DNA of 64,000 nucleotides from Ceratothoa steindachneri (Eukaryota; Arthropoda; Malacostraca; Isopoda; Cymothoidae). The stretch spans positions 154,178,684 to 154,242,683 of the forward strand of contig OZ018331.1 of the NCBI GenBank assembly GCA_963969495.1. Reading direction: 5' to 3'. Numbering within the stretch: the first letter of the stretch is position 1; every line of letters begins with the position of its first letter. Below are positions 13,244-25,230 of this stretch, piece after piece. The position numbers were made by a program, and so were the translations under genes. The notes under the pieces were generated by a model. The model was not told the origin of the DNA. It saw only the letters and a program-made list of their open reading frames with translations, and searched no databases.

Positions 13244-14195
13244 GCTTCCCGCCAAATTATAGAAGTGAAATTGGCTGGTAGCTCTCCTTCAACATTGGGT
13301 CCTTTTTGTGCTTAGGCAAGAAAATCATCTTAGCCGTTTTATAAGCATCTGGAAAGTACCCCGTATTGAGACAGGCGTTATATATCCTTCTCATCACTTC
13401 GATGACATTGGCTGGTGCCTTTTTAAAGTTTAACTTTGTAAGCCTTGACTGTCCTGGGGCTTTTTGTCGGAATCAGCAGAGCGCGCCAAGTAGTTCTTCT
13501 GGTGTAATCTCGGCGTATCCATCGCGCTGTCTATCTACCTGGTTGTGAGGGTGCGTCTTGTGTATTTGTTCGTTAAGCTCGTCTATGGTGTTGCTTTCAA
13601 ACTCTAGGTCATAGTCTTCGTTTTCCTCCTCAGTTATACTGAAAAACCTTTCCCAATAACTTCGGAATATCTCTTCAATTCTTCCTTCTTCCGTTTCGAT
13701 GGTTCCTTATTCTTTTTGTAACTTTATCTTCTTCTTCCCAGTCGATCCTTTGAGTTTTTCGATCTTTGGGAGTTAGTTGTGGTCGAGGCTATCGATGGCA
13801 TCATCCCATCGTCTCTATTGTTCTTCGAAGATAAACTGGTTGAGTTCTTCTTTGATTTCTTTACTTCGTTGCATTGAATGAACTGATACATTCGTGATGT
13901 TGATTTCATACAATAATTTCAGCTCATAGGTATAAATCCTTCATGTATTCGATCCATCTATAGGTAGAGATGGTCCTATACTCAGATTTAGGAATATAAG
14001 TACTATCTGCGTTGATGAGATGGTTATTAAGGTTGTCGAGTGCCTCGTCAATCTCCTCAAAAATTGCCCCATCAAAGTTGGGCGGATTGGATGCCTCGAG
14101 AAGGAGCGCGCATCGTGTCCAGTCTGCTTTCCTATAGTTCTTTCTGACTACAGCTGGAACTTGTTCAGGGTTCCTGTTGATAGTGATTAGGTTCC

Positions 14196-14822
14196 TTATA
14201 TGGTCACTACATGGTACCTGGACTGGTTATATGTAGTAATTGAACGGCCGCTGATGATTCGCCAGGCAGATGTCTGGTTTTGGGGCACTTCTGCTCTGAC
14301 AAAGGTGGGGAAGTCGAGGCCTATTCGCTGGGCAATATTTCTGTCCAGCAACAGGTCCAGGATTCTTCTTATACCGTTTAAGGTCCTGTAACCGGATTCT
14401 CGGCATCTGGCGTCCAGATCCCACATTAATATAGGGGGGGCTCTTCTGCCAAATAGACCAGTGAGAGTGTGAATTGGTAACACATCTCTCCTTGGTGATT
14501 GATATCCTGTAGCAATGACCAACTTTCCGAAGTCGAGTTCGACCTTAATCGCGAGGTAGGATTCTTGTAGATTTCTTATTCGTTTGTATTTAATCCCTTT
14601 CTTCATTGCAATAGTGGCTCCGTCGAACCGCTCCTGTGAATAATTTGTGATCAACACATCGTATTTCCAGATTTTCATTTCTGCACTACGCGTGTCGATC
14701 CCGTGTTCTGAAATTAAGATGATGTCCGCATAAATTTCCCTGAATACATTTCCGTAAAGAATTGCTTTCGTCATCCAGCCGTTAGTATTAATTTCCAATA
14801 TCTTCAGTGCGTTCCGTAACAT
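14196..14822 (-). pseudogene. A3 ORF2, endonuclease domain
   Basis: A 208-codon open frame starts at a Met and reads LKILEINTNGW (first Asn block), ILISEHGID (catalytic Glu), YQSPRR, then MWDLDARCRESGY where the family has GDLNAR. The catalytic Asn is replaced by Asp in this copy. It continues to SGRSI near 14,250 and is then frameshifted before the SDHIRN block at about 14,190. The start is supported by the homologous Met in A4 and A6. It lies just downstream of ORF1 on the same strand. Confidence 0.85.
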
Positions 14823-14849
14823 GGTGAATTGTTTTTACCTATGCTTCTT

Positions 14850-16400
14850 CTTCTTCTTGGGGGCTGGCTGGGCGGGTTTACTTGGCCCAGGGTTTTCCTT
14901 TTTCAGAGGGGGGACTCGCGGTTTTAGGCCTGGTCTTCGTAGGTCGTGTACGGGTGTAAGGGTCCTCTTCTTTATAAGAAGAGGAGGACCCCTCCTCACT
15001 TACAGCCTTTTCCTCTTCGTCGTCCTCTTCGATTCCTCCGATGAGGGAGCTTCAACGATCTCCTCTAGTCCAGACTTGACGGTATTGTTCTTTATGACAG
15101 AGTCCTTGAATGCCTTGGAGTATTTAGGGTCTGCAGGCATTATCACTGTCGGGAGATTGTTGGCTTTTAAGAGTGCATTGAGTACCTAATTGTATTAGCC
15201 AGTCTTCACTGCATTAGCCACATTTGTGTGTGTAATGCAGATCAGTATCTTTGCACTTAGATCTCCTGTGATATTCATCTTTGAAGGCGCAGGTGCAGTC
15301 TTTATTTCCCCATTTTTCTTGGCGGCGCTCGCGTTGGTCAACTCCTTGGCTTTCTTCTCTTCTTCCTCCTTCCTTTTATGATATCTCGGCGCTTTGGGCA
15401 GTTCAGGGCCATGGTCCTGTGGTCCCCTTTATAATTGAGACATTTCTTCTTAGTGCTCTCGCACTTATCGAATCGGTGTCCTTCTGTAGCGCATTCACTG
15501 CACCACAGTTTGTTTTTGCCCGGGCATGTTGTCGTTGTGTGGTCATCGAGTTTATAGCATACAAAGACAATTTTTATGCTATTAAATTTCTCTTGTTGGA
15601 TGTTATCTCCTGGGATTCTCATAATGAAAACCAGGATTCCGTCCGTCGTCGCTTTTCTGGCCATATCGGTGGTGGTGAACTTTATTTTGAACACGTGGGT
15701 GTGTTCACGGAATTTTATTACCTCCCGGACTTTTCTCCACGGGTTGCTCCTTTGGATCTCCTCTTTCAGGTCTTCGGTCGAGTTTTCACCGACCCAACTC
15801 TCCATTTTGCGGCAAATGACGCTGCGGTTCGCAGCCACTTGTGGGGGGGTCTTTGATTCGAGTCCGATGTGTTTTGGTGTCGTAGCTCCTTATTTAGACA
15901 GGAGTCGGTCTACATCTTTTGTCTCTGCAGAGATTGAAATGAAACCTGATGAAACTTCAATCAGTTTCACCAGTGCCACTTTGTGCTCGAGGTAGAGGGG
16001 TTCTCAAAGTTTTCTCTTTTCCGGGCCTTTTTTTCTTGTATGGTTCTGAAGGGGACCCTCTTAGTGAGGGTCTCCATGGACTTCCACGTCCTTCTATTAA
16101 GTCCTCTTGCGATGTCTTCTTTTCTGAAACTAAAGTGTAATTATGGTGTTTGGGGTGAAAAAGGAAGTTATGAGGTAGGAAAGGAGGTAGCGGTTAGTGA
16201 AGGTAGGTTGGTGTATGAGTCCCAAAAAAATGGTGAAAAAACGCCCTCGTCTATTTTCCAGTTGATCCCCCGCTCGTTTGCTGTCAGGATGATGGGTGAT
16301 GGATGAATGGGATGTATTTCGAGTGGAAATCTCAGGAGGGGTGAATTATGGTGGACTTGATGCACCGCTAAAGTTTTGCCACCCTCTCTCAGGTACTTTC
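14850..16400 (-). pseudogene. A3 ORF1, gag-like zinc-knuckle protein
   Basis: The open stretch 15,338-15,838 (166 codons) includes KMESWVGENSTEDLKEE, an RNA-binding-like region (HVFKIKFTTTDMARKA), and three knuckle-like blocks: CYKLDDH...C, CSECATEGHRFDKC and CLNYKGDHRTMALNCP, followed by a lysine/arginine-rich tail. In the third block one usual Cys is Tyr. Upstream (16,168-16,413) and downstream parts are frameshifted. Downstream, ITHTNVANAV and LNALLKANNLP correspond to the ORF1 module seen at 580-700 in A1. Confidence 0.75.
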
Positions 16401-16420
16401 GCCATAACTGCATCCAACTA

Positions 16421-17164
16421 CATATAGACGGGTGTTACCTCTCTCTATGAATCTGGTAGGGTCCCCCGGGCGATGAGGATCTCTCCCCTGTCCGGGACTC
16501 GGGGTTATGCCCAAGTTTCGAGGTAATTTCTGACTCATGCTCTTGCTGTAGGCTAGTCCTCAAACCATTTTTCACATAAGTCCTTAATTATGTAGGTCTA
16601 AGTCGCCGGCATGGTTAAGACGAAATCAAGGAATGGCAGACATCTGAGCAGGTTCGCACGCAGGGCGATGGTCGAGAGCAGTGAGGTGCTTAAGCTCTCC
16701 TTCAATTACGAATTCTCGATAAGAAAATGGATTCTTTCTTTTTTAAGGGTGAAGCGAAATTCACCAAAAGACTTCCAGAATAGGCACTTTTCTATGTAGG
16801 CGGTGCTCAAAGCCCGTTACTAAGCAAGTAAAAATGCTTCATCCGTAGGTTGTCATCAGAGCGTATGAGTCGAATATTCGGCCGTCAAATAGTCAGGATT
16901 CGCAGGTTGTTAAAAGATAGGAAAATGGTGTATTATAGTAAGAGATAGTATAGGTAGAAAATGTGTTAATATAGTAGAAGGGTGATGTGCTATTAGGTCT
17001 GGCAGTATCTTCAAATGAGGCCTTTTTTTCAGCATTTGTATTTTTATTTGTTTATTAAAAGAGCATTCAAGCCTTTGTTTTCGTTTTTTCCTGTTATTCA
17101 TAGAGCTTATTCTCATCTTTTGATGTCAGTTTGTGCGTATTTATTTATTTATCTTGTTTTTTTT
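16421..17164. other. Unrecognised spacer between A3 and A4
   Basis: No gene recognised. Because it lies 5' of A3 and 3' of A4 on the minus strand, it may contain A3's 5' UTR and the distal tail of A4. The minus-strand frame at 16,910-17,116 matches no family I know. Confidence 0.4.
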
Positions 17165-17290
17165 TTGTTTTTTTTAATTAGTTTTTGTCCACTACGGATC
17201 TTTTTTGTTTTTCTTTTAAATTATTTTTGTCCACTATGGATCCTTTTTTTTACTACAGATCTATTGAACTATTTTTGATTTAGATTAAGT
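17165..17290 (-). repeat. A4 3' UTR tandem units
   Basis: Two to three units of the type GATCC(G/A)TAGTGGACAAAAA lie on the minus strand. The same unit, as GATCCGAAGTGGACA, recurs three to four times in the 3' UTR of A5 at 22,005-22,215, which identifies both as one 3'-end subfamily. Confidence 0.8.
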
Positions 17291-17365
17291 CACAGATTAG
17301 GATTGTATAACTTCCTTCTTTTCTGGGTTTTCCAATAATGATGTTTGTGTCTTTCCGGTATTTGG

Positions 17366-20143
17366 TTATCTGTATATAGGTACAACAGCCTCCCGCATAC
17401 GCAGTTGGCTGCTGTGAAATCCTTGTCGATACTGTCTACGCCAGTTTTCGTATTCCGTTAATCTTAGGTCTTCAAGTATCCTTTCGGGGATATATGAGTT
17501 TATCTTTCTTCATATCGATTTGGCTTTTTCATGTAAAGTGACGTTTAATGCGTCATTTTCAGTGGTGTTATGCAGTACAATAGACGGGATCCGGTCACAA
17601 AGGGTCACGTCATTTATAAAACGTAAAGCTCTGTTCTGGACTATTTGTGAATTCTTTATTTGATTCTTGCTTGCAAGATAAAGAGGGATGGTGGGATACA
17701 ATAAACATGGTTTGCCTATTGCCATATATAGTTTTCTTTTATTCCTATACGATAGGTTCTTGAAGCGATATAGACGTTGTAAGTTCCTTTTGGCCTGAGC
17801 GATCTTTTCGTTAATATGCTCGCCATACCGCCTTGACGTGATCTTGAGTCCGAGGGCTCGGCCTTCGCAGGAGTAGGGATAGAATTCGCTGCGTACCAAT
17901 ATGTCGTCCGTCTTTCTTCTTCCGATGGGGATCACTCGGAACTTTTCCGCCTTTGTGTGGATTTTATTCCTGTTTTCAAACCTGTTCAGGTTATCTATTT
18001 CTCCGGCTGTTCTGTTTGTGACGTCTATTGGGTTTTGATAATCGCTGGTGACTATCTACGTGATATCATCCGCCAGTTGTACATAATGAGCGTAATTATG
18101 AGTCGGGAGAGGCAGGTCACCATTATAAATTGTGTATAAAGTTGGGCTCAGGCAACACCCTTGTGGTAAGCCAGCCCTCATGGGAAAGGGTTTCCCTTTG
18201 AGGTCATTTATTTTAATTAAGGCCTCGCGGTCCTCTAGTTAGTCGCAGAGAAGCTTGCTTATGTTGATATCCATGCCTAAGTCGCATAGCTTCTTATTCA
18301 TGCCAGGTATCCATACCTTATCAAACGCCAATGTCACGTCTCTAAGTACGACATCGACCCTTTTGTTGTCTGCTTTTGCCATTGCGATGTTTTCAGTTAT
18401 CAGGGCAAGGGCTGTCTCTGTACCAAGGTTTCTGCGGAAACCGTGTTGTTGGGCATTGTAATGGTCCCTCGTGTCCAGGAAGTGCCTCAGTCTATCGTTA
18501 AGTAATTTCTCGAACAGTTTCCCTATAAATTCTAGTATGGATGTAGGTCTATAGATTTTGATATCCGTTTTAGGTTTTCCAAGTTTTAGTACAAATATCA
18601 TACGTGCCCGTTTTAGCAGGTCGGGAAAGTATCCGACGTTCAGGCGGGCATTGAAAAGTTTTAGAAGTGCCTCGTTGATGTTAGCAAGGGCGTTCATCAG
18701 GTGCGCAGTGGTGATACCTGAGATGCCAGGGGCTTTTTGCTTAAAGCTTCTCAATGCTGTCCCGTACTCTTCGTCTGGAAACAGTCTTCCTTCTTCCCTT
18801 CCTTGCCGGGTGCTATCCACGTAGTGATATGGCGTTAATGCTGGTCCTCGTTCCTCTAGCTGAGTTAGTACTTCCTCTTCACAATCGCTATCAAAATATT
18901 CATTCTCCTCTTCTGTGAAGTTGAATTTTATTTCCCAGTGATTTCTGAATAGTTGTTCTATTGTCTGGTCATCAGTGATGTTTCTCCCGTCGACAAAGAT
19001 TTTGATGTTGGTTTTGGTGGGGAGAGTTCCACTCAGCCTCTTCATTTGGTTCCAGAATTTTCTAGGATCGATCTCGTCACGCCTTTTGTCGATAATATTG
19101 TCCCAGTGTTCTTTAGGTTTTTCGCTAATTAGGTGTTTGAGTTTCATGCGGAGGTTCCTTAGTTCCTGATATCTTTTGACTGTGTGACCAAAAGTATTAA
19201 TTTCCTTAATTACTCCATCCAGTCTATCCATTCGTTGTCTGATGTTTTTGTCCCACCCTGGTGCCGGAAGCGTTTAATATTTTACCCGAGGATTGGCCAC
19301 TCTGTCCGCTTCCTCTATCATGAACATTATTGTTTCAAAGTTGTTATCAAGGTCTTCTAATGTGGATCCATCTAGTGGCCCAATTTGATAATCCTGGAGT
19401 GATCTTCTGTAGATATCCCAGTTGGCCTTAGGAAGGCATCTGCGGGCGGGAATCTTTACTTGAATGAGAGAGGTTGAAATGGTTGTGACCATACTAATAT
19501 GATCCTATGAAGTGTATGACCATGGCACAATTGAGTGATTCAAGATAAAGTTTGAGTTTGTGAGAACAATGTCAGGGATTATTGCAGATCTCCTTGTTAG
19601 GTAAGTGGCAAAGTCTGGGCCTGATCTCTGTTTTATTCCACGATTCATAAGGAGGCTCAGGGAGGCTTTGCTCTCTTAAAAATTCGTGGTATACCCTATT
19701 TCACGGCAGCGCATATTAAGGTCACCAATCAAGATAGCGGAACTGTCCCTTCTGAAGAGGTGTATGAAATTGGGGATGGGAAGATAGGGGCGGGGCGTCT
19801 TGGGGGATTGGTACCCCACCGCTATTATCAAGTCATCTATTGTGGTACTTATTTTCATTACAAGGTAAGAATCATCTACGTTGGCGATTTCTCTAAATTT
19901 GATCCCTTTTCGTATTGCAATCACTACCTCATCGTATCTCTCGTTGGTATGACTGTTCGGGATCACGGTGTAGTTGTATATCTTGATATATTTCTCGGTT
20001 GTGTTTAGACCGTAATCCGATATCAAGACCACTTCCGGATCTATTTCACAAATGATGTTATTATACGCGTATTTTTTGCTTTCCCATCCATTTACGTTAA
20101 GCGTGAAGATTTTTATTTTGTTAATATATCTTACATCTGCCAT
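17366..20143 (-). pseudogene. A4 ORF2, endonuclease and reverse transcriptase, one frame with stops
   Basis: Starting at ATG 20,143, one frame runs about 926 codons to TAA at 17,366, with roughly six internal stop codons (for example 19,673, about 19,505, 19,271, 18,236, about 18,053 and 17,507) and no frameshift seen. Endonuclease motifs: LNVNGWE, VLISDYG, GYQSPK, ILIGDLNMRCRE (catalytic Asp and Asn present), and DH after a stop. RT motifs: GFRRNLGTETA, LRDVTLAFDKVW, GLPQGCCLSP, and LADD at 18,065-18,076 where relatives have FADD. The tail includes LYRFKNLSYRNKRKLY. Encodes target nicking and cDNA synthesis for LINE insertion; dead in this form. Confidence 0.9.
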
Positions 20144-20155
20144 TTTAGTCTTGCT

Positions 20156-20743
20156 TGATGAGTGTAACTTTCGCTTGTTCTTCCCGGGCTGGTGACCTCA
20201 CTATTCCTGAACGCTTTTTTTAAAAACTAGTCGTGGGATAGTTTGTGGCACGATTCAGGACATATTTCGATACGGCCGTTCTTAAGTGCTGTAATAACTT
20301 CATCGTCTTGAGTGTCACAGTCATATTTCCACTTGTATTTGCCTTTTACCATGCCTTCGATGATCTCTTTTGACTTTGCTAGCCTCGGTAGTTTGGCTGA
20401 TGGCGAGGCGTATATCTTTATGATGAGATCGGTGGACTTTTGCGCGGTCGTGGTTTGTTTGGGTTCTCTTACGTTTTTTTTGTTGGCTCGCTTTATGGCA
20501 TGGGTTCTAACTCTTGGGAAATTGGTTCGTTTCCATGTCCATTGTCGTCTCGGTCGATGCTAGTTTGTTCAAGCGTATGTCCCTCGAGCTAGAACGACTC
20601 CTTGGTGCCATTGTTGGTTTGCTTCCCGTTCGTGTTTGGTACAGGTCTCCTGACGTGGGATTGCCGGGAAACCACATAGGTTTCATCTCTTTTTGTATTA
20701 TCATCTTATTTAGCTCCGTTGCGTAGCTCCCTGGCTTGGACAC
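20156..20743 (-). pseudogene. A4 ORF1, C-terminal part
   Basis: The open stretch 20,743-20,507 carries KPGSYATELN and MWFPGNPTSGD, the module shared with A1 and A7. After a stop, the same frame continues with KYKWKYDCDTQDDEV and ALKNGRIEICPES near 20,340-20,250, a second shared C-terminal module. The zinc-knuckle part is missing, so the copy is 5'-truncated near 20,830. Both modules are unfamiliar as named domains. Confidence 0.65.
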
Positions 20744-20890
20744 ATTTAACTAGTCGGACAATCTGAGCCTTCCAATTATATATGTTTCTTGTAGCGCTTA
20801 GTTTCTCCTTGAAAATTTCCCGCGCCATGATTGGCCAATTTTTGTAATACTTATGTTCACGTAGAAATACTATATATAATGTAGCAATTT

Positions 20891-22240
20891 GTGAATAATT
20901 CCGGGAAACTCAGGACGGAAACCGCACTGGCCCTCATAACTGAGAAGATTGCTATTGCTAAGGCCAAAGACAATACAGTAGACATAGTGTTAAAAGACGT
21001 GGCCTCAGCATTTGACAAGGTCTGGGTACCAGGCCTGGAAAGTAAAATCTACGACTTAGGCATGGGAGATGGCATCACGAGGATTTTATGCAATTACCTT
21101 GGAAATCGAAAGGTCATGATTAGCATAAACGGTATCAAAGGAGAATTCTTCGACCTAGAAGCAGGGGTGCCATAGGAGGGATGTTTGAGCCCCACATTAT
21201 ATGCAATATACACCAGCGACCTCCCTCACCCTAACTACGATTTTGCTTAATATATACAAATGGCTGACGACATCAATCAAATCGTGACGATGGACTATCG
21301 TAATCCAATTCGAGGGATATAGCCAACAGAACAGGAGGAGAAATCGCAAATATAAACACCTACGAAAAAAAAGAAACCAAATAAAGACAAACGTCGACAA
21401 GTTTAAGATAATTCCGATGGGACGCATTCGAACATTGGAAGTAGTGGTGGAGCGTGAACATTACCATTACGCTACACAAGGCAAAGTACTCTGCCTAAAG
21501 ATGACAACTAGAGGATCTACAACCTCAAAGAGAAGATCGCTGTAGCCAGACAGACGCTCCGATCTCTATTCCGTTTTGGACTACTGTCACCGCAAAATAA
21601 GAGAAAATTATACTTACTCCTCGTGAGACCACTGCTGCTGTATCCGTCATTCTCACGCACACCTTAAGCAATGCAGCGCTGAGGGAAGCACAGAGAGTAC
21701 AAAACATGGCACTGAAGTTTATCTCAAACGTGACTTCTTTTGATCGTCTTCCCTCAACATTGCTAGACGCAATAAATGAAATATATCCAATCAACCTGAC
21801 TCTTTATAAGCGAGCAATCGCTATATGGGAAAAGATTTACCAAAATATGCCGGAAGAAATAATAAATCAACTAAGATTACCGAATGAAGACTACACTGAT
21901 ATATACTTCAAACAAGCGTTTGAAAGCAGCCAGCTGAAGACGCAAATAGAAATTATACCGATATATACCTAAAAAAAAGAAGAAATCCGTGTATAATTTA
22001 AGAAAAAGATCCGAAGTGGACATATTAAAATAGAAAAACTACAAAATAATAAAAGATCCGAATTGGAGATAACTAAAAAAAAGACAAAACAAAAAAATAA
22101 CAACCGAGATTGACAAATTAAAATAAGATAACTACAATATAATAAAAAATCCAAGGTGGAGAAAATTAATTAATTAATTAAATTAATATAAAAAAGATCC
22201 GAAGTGGACACATTAATTAAAATTTATTAAAGCATTAAAA
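20891..22240 (+). pseudogene. Family A LINE copy A5, RT and 3' UTR only
   Basis: Begins inside the reverse transcriptase (RTETALALITEKIAIAKA at about 20,912), continues with LKDVASAFDKVW, LEAGVP then a stop then CLSPTLYAIYTSDLP, and the catalytic block MADD at 21,260-21,271 (first Phe replaced by Met). The C-terminal region (RNKRKLY-like QNKRKLYLLL at 21,590) and 21,706-21,972 follow. The 3' UTR (21,990-22,240) holds the GATCCGAAGTGGACA tandem units. 5'-truncated, as is common for LINE insertions. Confidence 0.85.
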
Positions 22241-22506
22241 CACAAAGAAATAATCCAAAGAAGAAAAGTGAATTAGCAAGTTATCCAAAAATAACAACTG
22301 CTTTATTCAAGAAAACAAAATCTTGTACGCTAAAGCGTTTTAACACAAAATATATTATAAAGAAAAAATAACTACTGAGTTTGCCAGAAGACCTGGCACA
22401 TATTTCTCTCTCTTAATTATACATACTTCTATATATTTTTTTTTAACTATCCCCACACCAATTTTTCTCTTTAAATATCACAATCACAATCACAATAATT
22501 ACGACA
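22241..22506. other. AT-rich junction between A5 and A6
   Basis: Contains the distal tail of A5 and probably the 5' UTR of A6. Just before the A6 start codon at 22,507 is a short ATCACAATCACAATCACAAT run. Confidence 0.5.
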
Positions 22507-23475
22507 ATGGAACCAGAAAGGAGAAGAAAGCTCAGCATTCTGCAAATCAGCACTCAGGGATAGATTGGTAAAACATCGACATTAGGAAATAACTTTAGAT
22601 AGATCGATCTAGACATAATATTAATATAAAAACACGGAGTAAATCCTGAAGAAAATACAATGAAATTGTTCGATTACACCGTCATAAATGCGAACTCTTA
22701 ATGCGACCATCATGACGGGGCGGCCATAGCAATAAGAGGAGGGCTGAAGTTCAAAGAAGTTAATAATTTAGATGAGGCATACTTGGCCGTGAAAATTGAA
22801 ACGGAATTAATGTCAATAATAGTAGCCATGGGATGCAAAGCACCAAGGAAAAATTACCTTCCCCTGCACAACCTATGTAAAATTATCCAACATATGTCAC
22901 AGGCAATGCAGTTACAAAGCCATACGTCGTGCGAAGTGGCTTCAATATGCTATACAACATCCACATGCAACCAGTTAATTACCTTTGCATGTAGCGACTA
23001 TGTTGGAACACATTTGCTTATGAATTAATACCCGATACAAGTACCAGTACCGACGAGGAAGGATTACAAGAGAGCAAACTGGGCAGGTTACACACAAGAT
23101 CTTAGTAACTTCGTCCCAAAGGATCTCACTGACGCCAACCTGGAAGATATTGATGAGGAGAACTCAAGATTAACAAGAATGATCATTGAGGCGGACGAAA
23201 GATATATACCAAATAAAAGATACTGTACTCTTCGACATCCTCGATGGATAGAAGAAATGAAGAGAAAGAATAGGCAACTAAGAGGATTACTAGACCAAAT
23301 AATTCTCCCTGGACCAAATATAGAGTGATACGAAGAAATCAGAAGACGGAGAGAAGAACTGAGGCATCTCATAGAAGAACAGCAAGGTCACATATGGGAT
23401 AACCTAATAGAAAAAATAAACGAAGAAGGAAGACCAAAAGATAACTGGATACTAATATATAGACTTAAAGTCAGA
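22507..23475 (+). pseudogene. A6 ORF2, endonuclease remnant and linker
   Basis: Recognisable blocks are DIILI, KHGVN, AIAIRGGLKFK and AMGCKAPRKNYLPLHNL (22,783-22,880). The next 130 bp do not match the family, then TRKDYKRANWAGYTQDL and LTRMIIEADERYIP resume. The linker helix RRRREELRHLIEEQQGHIW is intact until about 23,480. The minus-strand frame at 23,088-23,372 is a shadow. Confidence 0.7.
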
Positions 23476-25230
23476 CCCCCGAGAGAAAAAAATAACAATT
23501 AAGAATGAACGGTGAGAAAAGATCCAATAAGAGATGACCACAGACGAACTTTTTCGTAATCACTGGAAATCAGTGTTCTCCATAACACCAGAGGAGGACG
23601 AAGACTTTAATCCAGAGATAGACGAAATGGTCCACACATTCTTGCGAGAAAACATAGACAAGATCACTCCAGCACTAAGTGTACTATAGAGCGAGAGAGG
23701 GAGGAAATTCTGGGTACAGGAGCCTACATAACAACGGAAGAGATCAGAGGCGTAATATAATCATTCAAGCAGAAAGCGCCAGGCCCCTCAGGAATAACCA
23801 GAATTAATCTTACCAAGGCACCTAACATAATCATCAGAAAATTAAATAATATTTTTAACGCATGCTTAAACACCGGTTACTTCCCTGATAGCTATGAACT
23901 AGCTGAAATGATATTCGTCCCAAACCCAGGAAAACCACCAAACTACCATCGCTATGGAATTTCATAGGCAAAGTCTTCGAGAAAATCCTCAACAGAAGTC
24001 TAAAAGAATATCTTGAAGAAAATTACCTTTATACTGATTATCTGTTGGGATTCAGAAGTGGCAGATACACCACAATGGAACTTGGCATAATAACAGAGAA
24101 AATAGCAAAAGCCAAAGCAGAGAATAACTACATCGATATAGTCCTGAGAGCTGTAGAAAAGGCATTCAACAAAGTCTGGGTCAGAGGAATGCAATATAAG
24201 ATCTTAAATCTCCAGATAAATAGCAATCTGGAGAGAATTCTCTGCAATTATGTCATAGACAGATGAACATATGTGAAGATAAATTGTTATTCAGGACCAG
24301 AATTCGAATTGGAAGCTGGACTCCTGCAGGGGGGCTGTTTCAGCCCCACACTGTATTCAATATACACAGCAGAGTTGCCACCACTAATAATGTTTGGCTG
24401 CCTAAACATACAGTTCGTGGACGACATAAGCCAACTCGTCGTCACTCCGTACAGGAACGTATGCTTTCAGACAAGAACAACAGCTTTAGAAATCAGCAAC
24501 ATCAACAACTACGAAAGAGATTGGAAGATAAGGACGAACAGGAGTAAATTTACAATAATCCCAATCTCCAGGAACAAAACAGCTGAAATTGTAGTTGAAG
24601 ATCAGAACTACAGATATCATAGTGAAGGCAAAGTGCTAGGACTCAGAATAATAAAAGGAAGCTACAAACAACATATAACGGAGAGGAAGAACAAGGCAAT
24701 TCCACTGCTTAACCTACTGTACAATCTAAGAGGGTTGGCATGAAGAATAAAAGAAAAATCTATCTTGCACTAGGAAGAGAGGCACTACTATACCCGCCAA
24801 CCCCTATCAACGGTGAGACAAGGACCAAAAAATTGGAACCCCTAGAGAATACAAAATAAACCTCTTTACCTAATCACCAACACCCGTAAGAGAGAGGATA
24901 AGACTACAGGATCTGCACCAAGAATCCGGATTAGAAACTCTCAACATCAGGAACAGAGCGGAGAAAATATGGAGGAAGATAGACGATCTACCTCCGATAT
25001 TTGCAAAGCACACGAACAGCAGAGCTGGACTCGCTTTTAACACTCGATTTCCCAGTGGCAGACAACAGCTGAGAATCGAGGAGGTTCCCATGTTTACTTA
25101 AGTATAAATTCAAAAAGAGAGAAGGAACAAGCATAACGATAAAGATATTTACCCGATTATATACAAACCTAACCAACGAAATAACCAACCAATACACCGG
25201 ATTGATACCCTAATAAGACAACCAAATTTA
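23476..25230 (+). pseudogene. A6 ORF2, reverse transcriptase
   Basis: Frameshifted early (FKQKAPGPSGITRINL-like at 23,765). Open stretches 24,045-24,266 (GFRSGRYTTMELGIITEKIAK is the fingers block; VLRAVEKAFNKVW is palm block A with Asp changed to Asn) and 24,273-24,743 (LLQGGCFSPTLYSIYTAELP, FVDD at 24,414-24,425, KVLGLRIIKGSYKQHITER). The change FDKVW to FNKVW removes the first catalytic Asp. Confidence 0.8.

Larger units (their letters stand above)
13244..16420 (-). mobile_element. Family A LINE copy A3, 3'-truncated
   Basis: On the minus strand it carries ORF1 (about 16,400-14,850), endonuclease (14,822-14,000), and linker plus the first RT blocks (13,700-13,255: KMIFLPKHKKDP, then QPISLL). 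It ends abruptly there, where copy A2 starts again in the linker in the same orientation. The junction at about 13,243 therefore joins two copies with overlapping content. Confidence 0.8.
17165..20830 (-). mobile_element. Family A LINE copy A4, nearly full length
   Basis: The best-preserved copy: the C-terminal half of ORF1 (20,743-20,156), a single-frame ORF2 (20,143-17,366), and a 3' UTR whose tandem units read GATCCGTAGTGGACAAAAA on the minus strand (17,180-17,255). Copy A5 starts only about 60 bp away in the opposite orientation, giving a head-to-head pair with the same 3' repeat type. The relative lack of frameshifts suggests that it inserted later than its neighbours. Confidence 0.85.

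Noticed and set aside
14821..16306. Plus-strand frames of 60-190 codons
   Set aside because: They are antisense shadows of A3 ORF1, which carries zinc knuckles on the minus strand.
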